NCBI RefSeq assembly: GCF_001874625.1
Contig: NZ_CP017671.1
Location: forward strand, 4,154,001 to 4,218,000
Reading direction: 5' to 3'
DNA length: 64,000 bases
Source of the DNA: Providencia rettgeri
GTDB lineage: Bacteria > Pseudomonadota > Gammaproteobacteria > Enterobacterales > Enterobacteriaceae
The notes under the pieces: model-generated
Seen by the model: only the letters and a program-made list of their open reading frames with translations
Told to the model about the DNA's origin: nothing
Database searches by the model: none
Translations under genes and position numbers: made by a program
Shown here: positions 9,301 through 17,395 of the stretch, in pieces
How positions within the stretch are numbered: position 1 is the stretch's first letter
Layout of the letters: each line of letters starts with the position of its first letter

Positions 9301-9741
9301 AGAGCGGCAATTATTTGCCTCATCAATGCTATTGCGACTCACTGCGCTACCAATATTTCTCACTTTATTTTCTAGCTGCGCTTTGATAGCTAAAAAGCCT
9401 ACGTTTAATACTGCTAAGTAATCTGGCGCATCGACGTTACTGTCGCCTGCTAAAAAGGTATAAATACTGTGGCTATTAATTTCATTTTCAGTATGGAAAA
9501 TAGCACCACGTGGGGTTGATGATTGGCTACCAATAATCAACTCGTCTTGCCCGATAAAGGCTGGAAAATGGCGGATAAACTCATAAAAACGTTGAGCAGG
9601 TTTAATCGCCTGCGGCGCACCGGATAATTGGTTACCCAATGCTTCTAAAATATTAGCTCGTTCAGTAATAATTGAACTGTTGCGGGCACTTAAGCGTTCA
9701 GCCAGCATTTTTACGCGTGGGGTCAAAGCATATTTATTCAT
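6310..9741 (-). CDS. cutC: CutC, choline trimethylamine-lyase (type II, long form)
   Basis: An 1143-residue glycyl radical enzyme that cleaves choline to trimethylamine and acetaldehyde without oxygen. The catalytic loop is GCVEPQ (Cys786, Glu788) and the C-terminal radical loop is RVAGYSA (Gly1118). It is about 300 residues longer than the short CutC of Desulfovibrio; such long forms are typical of gammaproteobacterial type II clusters. The N-terminal extension (about 1-335) visibly repeats the front half of the catalytic domain (about 353-740), but stops before the cysteine loop and has no glycine loop. It lies between the alcohol dehydrogenase and cutD in a 13-gene microcompartment operon. 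CutC identity is firm from the GCVE motif and neighbours. Confidence 0.96.
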   Translation of the reverse strand: MNKYALTPRVKMLAERLSARNSSIITERANILEALGNQLSGAPQAIKPAQRFYEFIRHFPAFIGQDELIIGSQSSTPRGAIFHTENEINSHSIYTFLAGDSNVDAPDYLAVLNVGFLAIKAQLENKVRNIGSAVSRNSIDEANNCRSAIYACDAAIHFAQSLATKAESMAAIESNQYRRAELQESAAILRNVPAKPAQTFKEACQAFYLLQLILHLENGSYAVNPMGFDKAVYPFYQRDIEQGRLTQAQAYEIVESLWLKLAELSEVRSTKQVDGYPMFDALKDGIYLNDPRVCINELSGMMLSANENISAINNGLKVRLYCGKNSVQPQYAAPNANYIAPTAQAETEFKVMEGLTPRLQRLRNRYLEARPSVSIYRALAFTEVVKNNPGLPPILLRAKAFRRACETAPILIQPEELIVGHPCGKARAGAFSPDIAWRWVVEELDTMSTRPQDPFVISEEDKKVIREEIAPFWEGRSLDEICEAQYREAGVWEFSGETFVSDLSYHQINGGGDTCPGYDVLLFTKGMNGIKADAQAKLAELSMENPDDIDRIYFYKASIETCEGVVAYSHRIAAHARELAVLESDQKRREELLTIAQVNENVPANPPVTLQEALQSIWTVESLFEIEENQTGLSLGRLDQYCLPMYENDIKTGRLTEDQALEMMQAFIIKCAELMWMSSELGAKYFAGYQPFINLTVGGQKRSGGDACNDLTYLIMDAVRFVKVYQPSLACRIHNQSPQKYMEKIVDVVKAGMGFPACHFDDSHIKMMLRKGFDFEDARDYCLMGCVEPQKSGRIYQWTSTGYTQWPIAIEFVLNRGRMVLFDSYQGLDTGDLRELKTFEDFDNAVKAQIGHIVRLSAIGTVISQRVHRDVAPKPLMSLLVEGCMEKGKDVAAGGAMINHGPGLIFSGLATYVDSIVAIRKLVYEEGRYTLEQIRDGLLANFEGYDELRRDCLNAPKFGNDDDYVDQYALDITEWTERECRKYDMLYSTLSHGTLSISNNTPIGELTAASANGRLAWMPLSDGISPTQGADKQGPTAIIKSISKMNVETMNIGMVHNFKFLKGLLDTPEGRHGLITLLRTASILGNGQMQFSYVDNEMLKKAQQEPEKYRDLIVRVAGYSAYFVELCKEVQDEIISRTVIEKF

Positions 9742-9798
9742 GTTAGCCTATCCTGATGTTCTTTCTAGTTTGTTGTTCATCACATAAAGCGTTAACTG

Positions 9799-10929
9799 TT
9801 AAAAAGACTGTCTATACAGCGCTTCCAGTTGCACCTTGCTCACATCCCGTGGATTGGTCGGCGTGCAACTATCGCGCAGTGCTTGCCCAACCATTTCCCC
9901 TAAACGGGCGTTAAAATCGAATTCATTGATACCTGTTGCTTGAATGCCTTTTGGCAGGTTCATTTCATCTTTCAATACGTTGATCGCCACCATCAGGCTT
10001 TCAACGCCTTCACGTATTGATGACGCGGGTAAATCTAAATTTTTCGCAAGATTGGCGTAGCGTTTCGCTGCCTCAGTGTCACAACGGCCTTCTAAATCTG
10101 CATTGAAAGCAACCACTTGTGCCATTAACAGAGCGTTGGCGCGGCCATGTGGGATATGGAACACACCACCTAATGCATGAGCCAAACTGTGCGTTATCCC
10201 AAGGGAGGCATTAGTGAAAGCCATTCCTGCAATACATGACGCGTTGTGCATTTTTTCGCGAGCCACTAAATTGCTTCCTTCACGGTAGCAATCAATTAAA
10301 TGACCAAAGACTAATTGCACGGCTTTTTCTGCCAATGCATCGGAAAAATCAGAAGCGGTACGCGAAACATACGCTTCCAATGCATGGCACAGCACATCCA
10401 TTCCTGTATCCGCAGTAATAGAAGCTGGCACAGATTTCACTAGTGCGGGGTCTAAAATAGCTACATCTGGCAACATAAACTCATCAACCAAAACCAGTTT
10501 TTCAGACTGAGACTTGATCACGGAAAATGATGTCACTTCAGAGCCTGTTCCACTGGTGGTTGGAATAGCGATAAACTGCGGTTTAACTCGATTGGGGTCT
10601 TTTTTCGTGTGCCAAAGGGAGTAAATAACAGCTTTCGCAGCATCAATCACCGACCCACCACCGAGTGCAATCACCACATCTGGGTATTGCCTATCCATTA
10701 TTTTCATGCCGTTAACGATGGCTGAAATGTCTGGATCTGGCACAACATCATCGTAAATCGAAAAGGTGATGCCACTTTGGGTTAGCCTGCGAGTGACTTC
10801 ATCAGCTAAGCCAAACTTCACCATCGCTTTGTCAGTGACGATAAATGCATGGTGAGCACTCATTTGTGAGATAAAATCCAATGCGTTAGCACCGAATTGG
10901 ACTTTAGGTTTAATCAAAAACTGGTTCAT
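9799..10929 (-). CDS. cutO: Iron-type alcohol dehydrogenase of the choline microcompartment
   Basis: A 376-residue group III (iron-activated) alcohol dehydrogenase, similar to EutG and PduQ. It reduces acetaldehyde to ethanol and recycles NADH to NAD+ for the aldehyde dehydrogenase in the same compartment. ALGGGSVIDAAKA is the nucleotide-binding glycine motif; HALGGVFHIPHGRANA carries metal-binding histidines; TTSGTGSEVTSFSV is also typical. I start at MNQFLIKPKV; an in-frame start 42 bases upstream would overlap the preceding pentamer gene and add an atypical leader. The name CutO follows GRM2 usage as I remember it. Confidence 0.9.
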   Translation of the reverse strand: MNQFLIKPKVQFGANALDFISQMSAHHAFIVTDKAMVKFGLADEVTRRLTQSGITFSIYDDVVPDPDISAIVNGMKIMDRQYPDVVIALGGGSVIDAAKAVIYSLWHTKKDPNRVKPQFIAIPTTSGTGSEVTSFSVIKSQSEKLVLVDEFMLPDVAILDPALVKSVPASITADTGMDVLCHALEAYVSRTASDFSDALAEKAVQLVFGHLIDCYREGSNLVAREKMHNASCIAGMAFTNASLGITHSLAHALGGVFHIPHGRANALLMAQVVAFNADLEGRCDTEAAKRYANLAKNLDLPASSIREGVESLMVAINVLKDEMNLPKGIQATGINEFDFNARLGEMVGQALRDSCTPTNPRDVSKVQLEALYRQSF

Positions 10930-10936
10930 GCTGTTT

Positions 10937-11194
10937 TTACTCCTTGGTATAAACCTTTTCCACAATGGCAACCACTGACATGGCTTTGTAATTGTCTTTA
11001 TTCAAAGCGAAGTAAGCTTCAGCTAAAACAATGTCATTGATACCAGCACCAACACTGTCGACTGCCACATACGTTTTGTTTTTCAACGGTTCAAGGTCAT
11101 CCCCTAGCTTTGTTACCATCAGTAAGTTACTGCCGCTAAGTTCTTGGCATTTCTGCGTTGCAACAACATGCCCGACTACCTTTGCAAGGATCAT
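10937..11194 (-). CDS. EutN/CcmL-type pentameric vertex protein (BMC-P)
   Basis: An 85-residue protein of the EutN/CcmL family, whose pentamers cap the vertices of the icosahedral shell. The pattern MILAKVVGHVVATQKCQ, then GSNLLMVTKL, then VAVDSVGAGINDIVLAEAY is diagnostic, the last block being the pentamer-interface motif. Length is standard. It sits between the aldehyde dehydrogenase (26 bases upstream) and the alcohol dehydrogenase (7 bases downstream), as in GRM2 loci, where it is called CmcD (from memory). It is the only pentamer gene in the window. Confidence 0.93.
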   Translation of the reverse strand: MILAKVVGHVVATQKCQELSGSNLLMVTKLGDDLEPLKNKTYVAVDSVGAGINDIVLAEAYFALNKDNYKAMSVVAIVEKVYTKE

Positions 11195-11220
11195 GGTTTA
11201 TACCGCCTTATTCCAATGAG

Positions 11221-12855
11221 TTACTTATTTAGGCGTCCGAGAACGGCCTTGATGATCTGCTCAACATTTTCTTCACTGATATCACCGTGAGAAACGACAG
11301 CCTCAGTAACCGCAGCCGTTGTCACCGCACCGCCAAATCGGTCATCACCTATTGGATGGACAGCTACGGGTGATGTTGTCGCCGCAACAGGGTTACGGAA
11401 GCGGTTATCATCAAAAATACTGACTTGCGGTTGAGTTACCGTTGCTGACACCGCAGGTTGTGCAGTTGTACAAGGCTGAGTGGGTTGCCTTAAATCTTCA
11501 ATTGAACGTACGCCATAACCCACTTTGCGGATGTTCAGTAGATTCATTGGCCCTACATTATCTGAGCTAGAACCCCCACCCACTGCGCCACACCCCAATG
11601 TTAATGCAGGCGTAATATTGGTGGTTGCCCCGATACCACCAAGCGCCGCTGGTGTGTTAATTAAAATGCGGTTAACGGGTTTTTCGAGAGAGAACTGGCG
11701 AATAACATCTTCGTTTTGAGTGTGAATAACCAAGGTATGGCCTAAGCCCTCGTTGGTCAGTAAGTCAACCACACGATGACAAGCTGATTGCCAGTCTTCT
11801 TCGATATACATCCCTAAAATTGGGCACAATTTTTCACGGGAGTACGGGTTTTTAGGGGAAACGGTATCTTGTAATGCAATTAATACACGGGTATTCGCAG
11901 GGACAGCGAAACCTGCTCGTTGGCTTAAAGTAATCGCATCTTTACCTACCACTTCAGGGTTGATAGTGCCGTTCGCTCTAAGCAACATGGATGCCATACG
12001 CTTCGCTTCTTCTTCGTTCATGAAGTAAGCACCTTGGGCAAGGAGTTCACGATGGACTTCGTTATAGATACAACGCTCAACAATAATGGATTGTTCGGAT
12101 GCGCAGATCACACCATTATCGAAAGTTTTACTGGTGATAATGTCACTGACCGCTTGCTTGATATTAGCACTACGTTCAATAAATGCAGGGCCATTACCCG
12201 GGCCGCCACTAATGGTTGGTGTGCCTGATGCATAGGCTGCACGTACCATGCCTTCACCACCCGTTGCCAAAATTAATGAAACGTCTTTGCTGTGCATCAG
12301 TTCTTTCGTTGCTTCAAGAGTCAACATAGTGACTGCATCAACGATACCTGCTGGTGCGCCCGCTTCTAGTGCGGCTTTTTTGACTATTTCTAACGTACGG
12401 AAACTGCATGCTTTAGCATTTGGATGAGGGGAGAAGACGATTGCGTTACCAGCCTTCAAGGCAATCAACGTTTTGTAGATGATGGTTGATGTCGGATTAG
12501 TAGAAGGTACTAACGCTGTGATAACACCAAGAGGTACCCCCACATCCATAACTTTGTTGACTTTGTCATCATTAATGATGCCAACGGTTTTTAGATCTTT
12601 GATGTGCTCATAAACACGCATTGAAGCGAAGGTATTCTTCAGGACTTTATCTTGCCACTTCCCAAACCCTGTCTCTTCATTGGCCATTTTTGCCAACTCT
12701 TCTGCATGAAGTGCAGACTCAATAGCAATGTGTTTAACAATACTGTCGATTTTTTCCTGCGAAAATGTCGCGAATTCTTTCTGCGCTTGTTTCGCGTTTC
12801 GAACTAGCTCTCTTGCTAGCTGTCTGGATTGCAGATCTTTGTCTAATGCAACCAT
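11221..12855 (-). CDS. cutF: CoA-acylating acetaldehyde dehydrogenase with C-terminal encapsulation peptide
   Basis: A 544-residue aldehyde dehydrogenase of the EutE/PduP type, converting acetaldehyde, NAD+ and CoA into acetyl-CoA and NADH. The catalytic cysteine is Cys251 (FDNGVICASEQS), and TISGGPGNGPAF is a conserved active-site block. After residue ~455 the sequence changes to a low-complexity linker rich in Thr, Pro, Ala and Val, then ends in an amphipathic helix (about 525-544, EENVEQIIKAVLGRLNK). This C-terminal linker plus helix is the encapsulation signal that loads the enzyme into glycyl-radical microcompartments. It follows three shell genes. The name CutF follows GRM2 usage from memory. 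Confidence 0.93.
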   Translation of the reverse strand: MVALDKDLQSRQLARELVRNAKQAQKEFATFSQEKIDSIVKHIAIESALHAEELAKMANEETGFGKWQDKVLKNTFASMRVYEHIKDLKTVGIINDDKVNKVMDVGVPLGVITALVPSTNPTSTIIYKTLIALKAGNAIVFSPHPNAKACSFRTLEIVKKAALEAGAPAGIVDAVTMLTLEATKELMHSKDVSLILATGGEGMVRAAYASGTPTISGGPGNGPAFIERSANIKQAVSDIITSKTFDNGVICASEQSIIVERCIYNEVHRELLAQGAYFMNEEEAKRMASMLLRANGTINPEVVGKDAITLSQRAGFAVPANTRVLIALQDTVSPKNPYSREKLCPILGMYIEEDWQSACHRVVDLLTNEGLGHTLVIHTQNEDVIRQFSLEKPVNRILINTPAALGGIGATTNITPALTLGCGAVGGGSSSDNVGPMNLLNIRKVGYGVRSIEDLRQPTQPCTTAQPAVSATVTQPQVSIFDDNRFRNPVAATTSPVAVHPIGDDRFGGAVTTAAVTEAVVSHGDISEENVEQIIKAVLGRLNK

Positions 12856-12923
12856 GTCTTCCCCCGTATCGGAGTCAAAATTAACTCATTAACTTGTTGT
12901 TTTATTGATTTATTAGCCAATAA

Positions 12924-13202
12924 TTACGCTTTGTGTTGCTGCGCAATTTTGCCAATATCGTTGTGTGGTCTTGCGATAACGCGTGAAGTCACCACTGTTC
13001 CGATACGTTTTGCAGCCTCAACACCGGATTCAACAGCAGCATTAACGGCACCCACATCACCTTTAACCATTGCTGTCACGAGCCCTGAACCAACATTTTC
13101 ATAACCGATTAGCTCGACATTCGCCGCTTTGCACATCGCATCAGCCGCTTCAATACAAGCCACTAAACCTTTGGTTTCAATTAGACCAAGTGCTTCTTTC
13201 AT
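12924..13202 (-). CDS. BMC-H hexameric shell protein, third copy
   Basis: A 92-residue single BMC domain, PduA/EutM-like, forming flat hexamers that tile the shell. [21 protein letters not shown] is the start, [18 protein letters not shown] the pore and core region. It differs from the two preceding copies mainly at its N-terminus (MKEALG), around residues 54-68 and at the C-terminus, with almost identical middle sequence. It lies 15 bases after the second copy and about 70 bases before the aldehyde dehydrogenase. Together the three copies probably form the bulk of the shell facets. Confidence 0.95.
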   Translation of the reverse strand: MKEALGLIETKGLVACIEAADAMCKAANVELIGYENVGSGLVTAMVKGDVGAVNAAVESGVEAAKRIGTVVTSRVIARPHNDIGKIAQQHKA

Positions 13203-13217
13203 AAGTGATTTCCTTTT

Positions 13218-13502
13218 TTATTCCGTGACTTTATACTGGGCGACGATTTTTTGAATATCGCTATGAGGACGCGCGATAACCAAAGATGTCACGACGGTGC
13301 CAACGCGAGAGGCGGATTCAACACCTGAATCCACTGCAGCTTTCACTGCACCTACATCGCCTTTGACCATGGCGGTAACTAACCCTGACCCAACATTTTC
13401 ATAACCAATCAGCACAACGTTTGCGGCTTTGCACATCGAGTCTGCGGCTTCAATACAGGCCACTAACCCTTGAGTTTCAATAAGACCTAATGCGTCACCC
13501 AT
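13218..13502 (-). CDS. BMC-H hexameric shell protein, second copy
   Basis: A 94-residue BMC domain nearly identical to its two neighbours, with substitutions E-to-V at residue 30 ([10 protein letters not shown]), A-to-S at residue 22, and a slightly longer end (KVTE). The GSGLV pore-loop segment is identical in all three copies, so the permeability of the central pore is probably the same. A GGAGG ribosome binding site precedes its ATG. Part of the shell block that opens the choline microcompartment operon. Confidence 0.95.
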   Translation of the reverse strand: MGDALGLIETQGLVACIEAADSMCKAANVVLIGYENVGSGLVTAMVKGDVGAVKAAVDSGVESASRVGTVVTSLVIARPHSDIQKIVAQYKVTE

Positions 13503-13522
13503 GTTTTTTCCTCCGGAAAAAG

Positions 13523-13801
13523 TTATGCTTTATGTTTAATAACAATTTTGTTGATGTCATTGTGTGGACGCGCAATCACCAAAGAGGTCACAACTTCCCC
13601 AACACGCTGAGCAGACTCAACACCGGAATCGACAGCCGCTTTAACCGCGCCTACATCCCCTTTAACCATTGCAGTTACCAAACCGGAACCGACATTTTCA
13701 TAACCAATTAGCTCAACATTCGCCGCTTTGCACATGGCATCCGCTGCTTCGATGCAAGCCACCAAACCTTTAGTTTCAATAAGACCTAATGCATCACCCA
13801 T
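13523..13801 (-). CDS. BMC-H hexameric shell protein, first gene of the operon
   Basis: A 92-residue BMC-H protein, [13 protein letters not shown] at the start and [16 protein letters not shown] at the end. I start at 13801, where CGGAGG lies about eight bases upstream; a reading frame extending further upstream would add 36 residues with no family counterpart. It is the first gene of the 13-gene choline-utilisation operon, so its promoter lies in the ~480 bases between here and the hairpin at 14411. Likely a major shell tile. No BMC-T trimer gene is present in this operon, as expected for GRM2 loci. Confidence 0.94.
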   Translation of the reverse strand: MGDALGLIETKGLVACIEAADAMCKAANVELIGYENVGSGLVTAMVKGDVGAVKAAVDSGVESAQRVGEVVTSLVIARPHNDINKIVIKHKA

Positions 13802-14410
13802 TGTTATTTCCTCCGAGAAACCTTCTTTGTTTTTCTTTACCACTGATAATTCAAATTGATGTGTCCGAGTACATGTCCTTTGAAATATCGGGGTAATCAT
13901 TTGCGCCAAGGGTGTCTGCGCGGTGATTTATTGAACGCAGCCTTTGGCTTCAAACTCACTATAGAGCCTAAAAAACAAAACAAAATATAAATCCATGAAT
14001 GATTAATACTTAGTGTTTTACTCTAAAAATTAGTGTGATTTATTTAATTTTTTATGTAACCTCACTAAAAAAACCAAAAATTCACGTTTCTATCTGGAGA
14101 TGAAAAAAGGGCTAAAAGTTGATTTACGATTAATCAAAGGAATTGTTAACAAGATATTATTGAGCTGATAAGGCGGGGTAATTTAGGGAGTGATAACTGT
14201 GGAAGGGCTCACTTGCTTATAAGCTTAGCTAAGTATTTATTTGTGAGATAGCGATTGGGCAACTGCCAACTTCAATACCAACTTGGCTAATCTCATTCAC
14301 GAAACCACTATGAGGAACCCTGCATAGGCATAATTAGTTTAAACTAAGTAAAGCTCCAATGAGCTATTGGATAAAACGCGGGGGAGCATCTCTATACGCA
14401 TAAAATACCG
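13802..14410. promoter_or_regulatory. Upstream region of the cut operon
   Basis: About 600 non-coding bases before the first shell gene. Three dyads are visible: TTGATT-N7-AATCAA (14119-14137), CTTAGCTAAG (14224-14233) and TTAGTTTAAACTAA (14334-14347). The last two share TTAG...CTAA half-sites. None is a clean FNR box (TTGAT-N4-ATCAA), although the first resembles one with extra spacing. I cannot assign a promoter with confidence. The choline operon is expected to need anaerobic and choline signals, which probably act here. Confidence 0.45.
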
Positions 14411-14441
14411 AAAGAAAAGAGCCCATAGCGCCCTTTTCTTT
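14411..14441 (-). terminator. Hairpin terminator after the FidL-like gene
   Basis: AAAGAAAAG (14411-14419) and CTTTTCTTT (14433-14441) pair perfectly; one G-T wobble and two more GC pairs on the minus strand extend the stem to 12 bp with a seven-base loop. It lies just downstream of the stop codon of the minus-strand gene at 14459. The U-tract is inside the stem rather than after it, so termination strength is uncertain. Confidence 0.6.
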
Positions 14442-14458
14442 AAGCTATTTTCAGACCA

Positions 14459-14977
14459 TTAATCAAATTTACTGCCAGGTTTAAGTGTGCAGATATAAAG
14501 CGGGGAATTTATTGAGCTTAACAATAATGCTTTGTCATTGAGCTTTTGGGCATTAAGAAATAAACCGTCATGGCTATCTGACATCTCTCGCATAAAGTAA
14601 TCGAAAATAACATCGGGGGATTCATCAATAGAAGATGCTCGTGATTCCCATTGGCTGATATTATAATGCCTTTCTGTTGGGGATACTCGTTGGGTAGTAT
14701 AACTAAATTTTACGTAACGTTGTAAATATAGCCACCCTGCTTTGGAGTCTGTATAACCTTCCACAACAATCGAGCCCTTGCCATTAGAACCAAAATTGAA
14801 ATGAATGTTGCCATTAACATTTTCATCTATCATATTTTCAAAGCGCATAATGCCTTTAGTCGAACAGACCATCAAACCATCTTGTTGATTTGAAAATAAC
14901 ACTGACTGAGTATAAACCGCTACTATGATAAATAGTAAACCACTCAGTAAGCATAATACCTTGCCTGAAATCTTCAT
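14459..14977 (-). CDS. FidL-like membrane-anchored partner of a ToxR-type regulator
   Basis: A 172-residue protein with one N-terminal membrane helix (about residues 4-25, VLCLLSGLLFIIVAVYTQ) and a periplasmic domain. Starting at MKISGKV gives an ATGA overlap with the stop of the upstream regulator gene, so I choose that start over one 12 bases earlier. Size, topology and position match the FidL/YqeJ/PsaF group, small proteins paired with GrvA/YqeI/PsaE regulators. These are thought to sense or stabilise the periplasmic part of the regulator, as ToxS does for ToxR. Sequence similarity is weak by eye; the pairing is the main evidence. Confidence 0.7.
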   Translation of the reverse strand: MKISGKVLCLLSGLLFIIVAVYTQSVLFSNQQDGLMVCSTKGIMRFENMIDENVNGNIHFNFGSNGKGSIVVEGYTDSKAGWLYLQRYVKFSYTTQRVSPTERHYNISQWESRASSIDESPDVIFDYFMREMSDSHDGLFLNAQKLNDKALLLSSINSPLYICTLKPGSKFD

Positions 14978-15816
14978 GATGGATTCCATGAATAGTAGAA
15001 GTAATTATCACAATAACTAAATGGGTTATCTTCATTCACAGCACAATGGGCCAGAAAAACTCGCCCTAATCCATTCGTTTGTAACTTATCACCATAGAAA
15101 AAAACAAATCGCTCCTTTTCTATGCAGTCTAGTTTCAAGTTATTTCTTACCTTGTCAAAATTTTGTATATAGTTGAGGGCAACAGTGCCATTAATCATTT
15201 TCTCATTTGACAAGACATCGCAATTATTGTGTTCCAACACCGTCATACTAATTGGTGATGATGGTTGCTTGGATAGATAAGCCATCACGGCTAATAAAAT
15301 TGAGCAAAGCAATAAGGCTGCACTAGCTAAATACCAACAAATTTCTTTTTTTTCTGGGGTTAGTGAAGTAATAATCTGTGGTTCTTCAAGGGGATGTGGG
15401 GCTGAATTCGCAACAGAAGATAAAACGATCTCTGCGCCATCAATTTCATTAAGATTACTAATTAACTCAAGAGGGTTGATTTTAATATCATCAATTAATT
15501 CTAAGGAGACTTCAGAATTGAATTCTAATAAGCCTCTACCAACAGTAACGATAATATTTTCAATACCATATTGACGGAATGCTTTTCTTAAAATACTTAA
15601 GTATTGATTTAAATTACTGTTCGATGACACTAAGCCATTATCATCCCATACAGATTTCAATATATCGTCTCGGGATAAAACACCATTATGTTGTATAAAA
15701 TAAAATAATAATGCATTAGCAGTGATAGACAATTGCGTGTCCACCTCACCTTCTTTCAAAGATAAAGTGCCATCAACTGCATCATATATAATGAAGGCAT
15801 TGATTTTATATTTCAC
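14974..15816 (-). CDS. ToxR/GrvA-like membrane-bound winged-helix regulator
   Basis: A 280-residue one-component membrane regulator. Residues ~1-105 are an OmpR-type winged helix (LSITANALLFYFIQHNG, then NSNLNQYLSILRKAFRQYG as the recognition helix, and VGRGLLEF as the wing). One membrane helix lies at about 160-182. The C-terminal ~95 residues are periplasmic and contain four cysteines (199, 231, 258, 269), enough for two disulfides. Architecture equals ToxR, CadC, GrvA and PsaE. The gene is coupled to a FidL-like partner. It lies upstream of, and on the same strand as, the choline operon but is separated from it by a hairpin; control of that operon is only a hypothesis. Confidence 0.82.
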   Translation of the reverse strand: MKYKINAFIIYDAVDGTLSLKEGEVDTQLSITANALLFYFIQHNGVLSRDDILKSVWDDNGLVSSNSNLNQYLSILRKAFRQYGIENIIVTVGRGLLEFNSEVSLELIDDIKINPLELISNLNEIDGAEIVLSSVANSAPHPLEEPQIITSLTPEKKEICWYLASAALLLCSILLAVMAYLSKQPSSPISMTVLEHNNCDVLSNEKMINGTVALNYIQNFDKVRNNLKLDCIEKERFVFFYGDKLQTNGLGRVFLAHCAVNEDNPFSYCDNYFYYSWNPS

Positions 15817-15868
15817 TATCGCCTCATGTGCTTATTATATTAATAAAATTACACTGCTGGTATTACCG

Positions 15869-16447
15869 TTACTCCTCAGGTAGTTTTTCAAATGATATTT
15901 GTGTCAACCGACTTACAATAGCAGCGCGTTCTTGTTGTAATAATGTTTCCCCTTCAGTCAATGACGAAAGCCATAACCCATCAGCGGCATACCTGACTAA
16001 TGCCCCTAAATAACTATTATCAAATTCATCCCCATTTGCTAAATGGCCTAACACCCAATCTCGCCAACATTGACGTAATACCGGCTCTGTTGGCATAGCT
16101 AAAGACAGCAAAGCAAGTTGAAAACTTTCATCCGATTCTTTAAGTTCACCAATATAGTGCAAATATGCACGAGAGAAACGCCCATACGGATTCGGATCAT
16201 TCTCCATAATCAAATGAATTCGCTCATCCATAATTCCCAATAATTGGAGAAACAACGCATGGATGAGTTCCTGTTTGCTTGGGAAGTGGTGCATCAACCC
16301 GCCTTTACTGACACCCGCTTCTCTTGCCACAGCATTAAGAGATAACGAAGAAATCCCTTCTCTACCAGCAATAATGCGAGCCGCTTTGAGTAACTCAACT
16401 TGGAGTTTGGCGGGATCTTTTTTTCTATGCTGTGCCGTTTTATTCAT
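15869..16447 (-). CDS. TetR-family repressor
   Basis: A 192-residue TetR-type regulator. The N-terminal HTH is clear: ISSLSLNAVAREAGVSKGGLMHHFPSK, with GGLMHHF as the recognition-helix signature. The C-terminal ligand-binding domain resembles the TetR_C class with LYLHYIGEL-type helices. An 8+2+8 palindrome (16458-16475) lies 11 bases upstream of its ATG, in the region shared with a divergent FMN reductase gene. That arrangement implies autoregulation and control of the reductase. Ligand unknown, probably a small electrophile, quinone or drug-like molecule (inference). Confidence 0.88.
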   Translation of the reverse strand: MNKTAQHRKKDPAKLQVELLKAARIIAGREGISSLSLNAVAREAGVSKGGLMHHFPSKQELIHALFLQLLGIMDERIHLIMENDPNPYGRFSRAYLHYIGELKESDESFQLALLSLAMPTEPVLRQCWRDWVLGHLANGDEFDNSYLGALVRYAADGLWLSSLTEGETLLQQERAAIVSRLTQISFEKLPEE

Positions 16448-16754
16448 GAAACGAATGATACCGACCAGTCGGTATGTTTCATTTTGACTAAAATCAAGTA
16501 ACTATGATTTGTCAGTGGGTAAATAGAAATACTGGAAGAGGACTCACAATATCCCATCGTAATAATTCATATCACTATAATTAATTTAAAAAATTCAATT
16601 TTTTTGATATTTGTTTCACTTATTCTGTCGTTTTAATTTAACTTAGATTTTGCACCTGTTCATATTATGATGTTTAATAAAAGAAACAACGTTCTGACAA
16701 AATACAAATCATATGAAGTATTAATGATCAACTGTCGATAGAAGAGGTTTTATC
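16448..16754. promoter_or_regulatory. Divergent promoter region between TetR and FMN reductase genes
   Basis: About 307 non-coding bases, very AT-rich around 16560-16630. The only clear element is the TetR-type palindrome at 16458-16475. Promoters for both directions must lie here, but I could not pick unambiguous -35/-10 pairs. Confidence 0.5.
16458..16475. promoter_or_regulatory. Likely TetR operator
   Basis: ATACCGAC-CA-GTCGGTAT: two perfectly complementary 8-base arms with a 2-base centre, 11 bases upstream of the TetR-family start codon. The AC-N-GACNNGTC-like core is a common TetR-family operator style (for example QacR- and AcrR-like sites). Occupancy would block the regulator's own transcription and possibly the divergent reductase. 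Confidence 0.75.
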
Positions 16755-17315
16755 ATGTCAAATCAATATAGTATTGGTGTTATTGTTGGTAGCTTACGTG
16801 CAGATTCTTACAACTTAACCGTGGCTAAGGCCATTACCAAGTTGTTCCCAGCAAACTTTACCTTTAAGTTTATCAACATCGGTGACTTACCTCTCTACAA
16901 CCAAGATGCAGACCAAAGTGTGCCAACTGTGGTCGCAAATTTTAAATCGCAGATTAAAGCTTGTGACGGAATTATTTTTGCTACCCCAGAATATAACCGC
17001 TCAATCCCCGGCGTGTTGAAAAATGCCATTGACCAAGGTTCCCGCCCTTGGGGTGATAATTCATGGGATGGCATTCCAGCAGGCATTTTAGGTGTTTCTA
17101 TTGGTAATATCAGTACCGCGATAGCCCAACAGCACCTACGCAATAGCCTTGCATTCTTAAATATGCCTACCATGAACCAACCCGAATGTTACCTGAAATG
17201 GTATGACGGCATGGTGGATGAGCAGGGAAATATCTCACCAAAAAGCAAAGATTTCTTACAACCTTGGGCCGATACCTTTGCAAAGTTTGTGGCACATAAT
17301 ATTGTGAGTAAATAA
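16755..17315 (+). CDS. NAD(P)H-dependent FMN reductase (ChrR/YieF-like)
   Basis: A 186-residue flavodoxin-fold reductase. GSLRADSYN near the N-terminus binds the FMN phosphate; TPEYNRSIPGVLKNAIDQGSR is the characteristic block of the NADPH-dependent FMN reductase family that includes E. coli ChrR. Such enzymes reduce quinones, chromate or azo dyes in the cytoplasm, often as two-electron detoxifiers. Divergent TetR gene with a palindromic operator between them suggests induction by a toxic compound. The ATG is preceded by AGAAGAGG. A bidirectional terminator follows. Confidence 0.85.
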   Translation: MSNQYSIGVIVGSLRADSYNLTVAKAITKLFPANFTFKFINIGDLPLYNQDADQSVPTVVANFKSQIKACDGIIFATPEYNRSIPGVLKNAIDQGSRPWGDNSWDGIPAGILGVSIGNISTAIAQQHLRNSLAFLNMPTMNQPECYLKWYDGMVDEQGNISPKSKDFLQPWADTFAKFVAHNIVSK

Positions 17316-17342
17316 GTGGGTTGGCAATATGCCGCCCATAAA

Positions 17343-17367
17343 AAAGGGCACTCAACCAGTGCCCTTT
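17343..17367. terminator. Bidirectional terminator between the FMN reductase and potD
   Basis: AAAGGGCACT (17343-17352), five-base loop CAACC and AGTGCCCTTT (17358-17367) form a perfect 10-bp stem with A and T runs on its two sides. The genes converge here, so it can serve both transcripts. Confidence 0.88.
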
Positions 17368-17395
17368 ACATAAAATAAACCTAATAATCAGATTA

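Noticed and set aside
10236-10418. Open frames antisense to the alcohol dehydrogenase and similar frames antisense to cutC, cutD and pduL
   Set aside because: They mirror well-supported coding sequences on the other strand and have no domain or ribosome binding site of their own.
14119-14137. FNR box upstream of the cut operon
   Set aside because: The spacing of TTGATT and AATCAA is seven bases, whereas a true FNR site has TTGAT-N4-ATCAA; kept only as an unassigned dyad.
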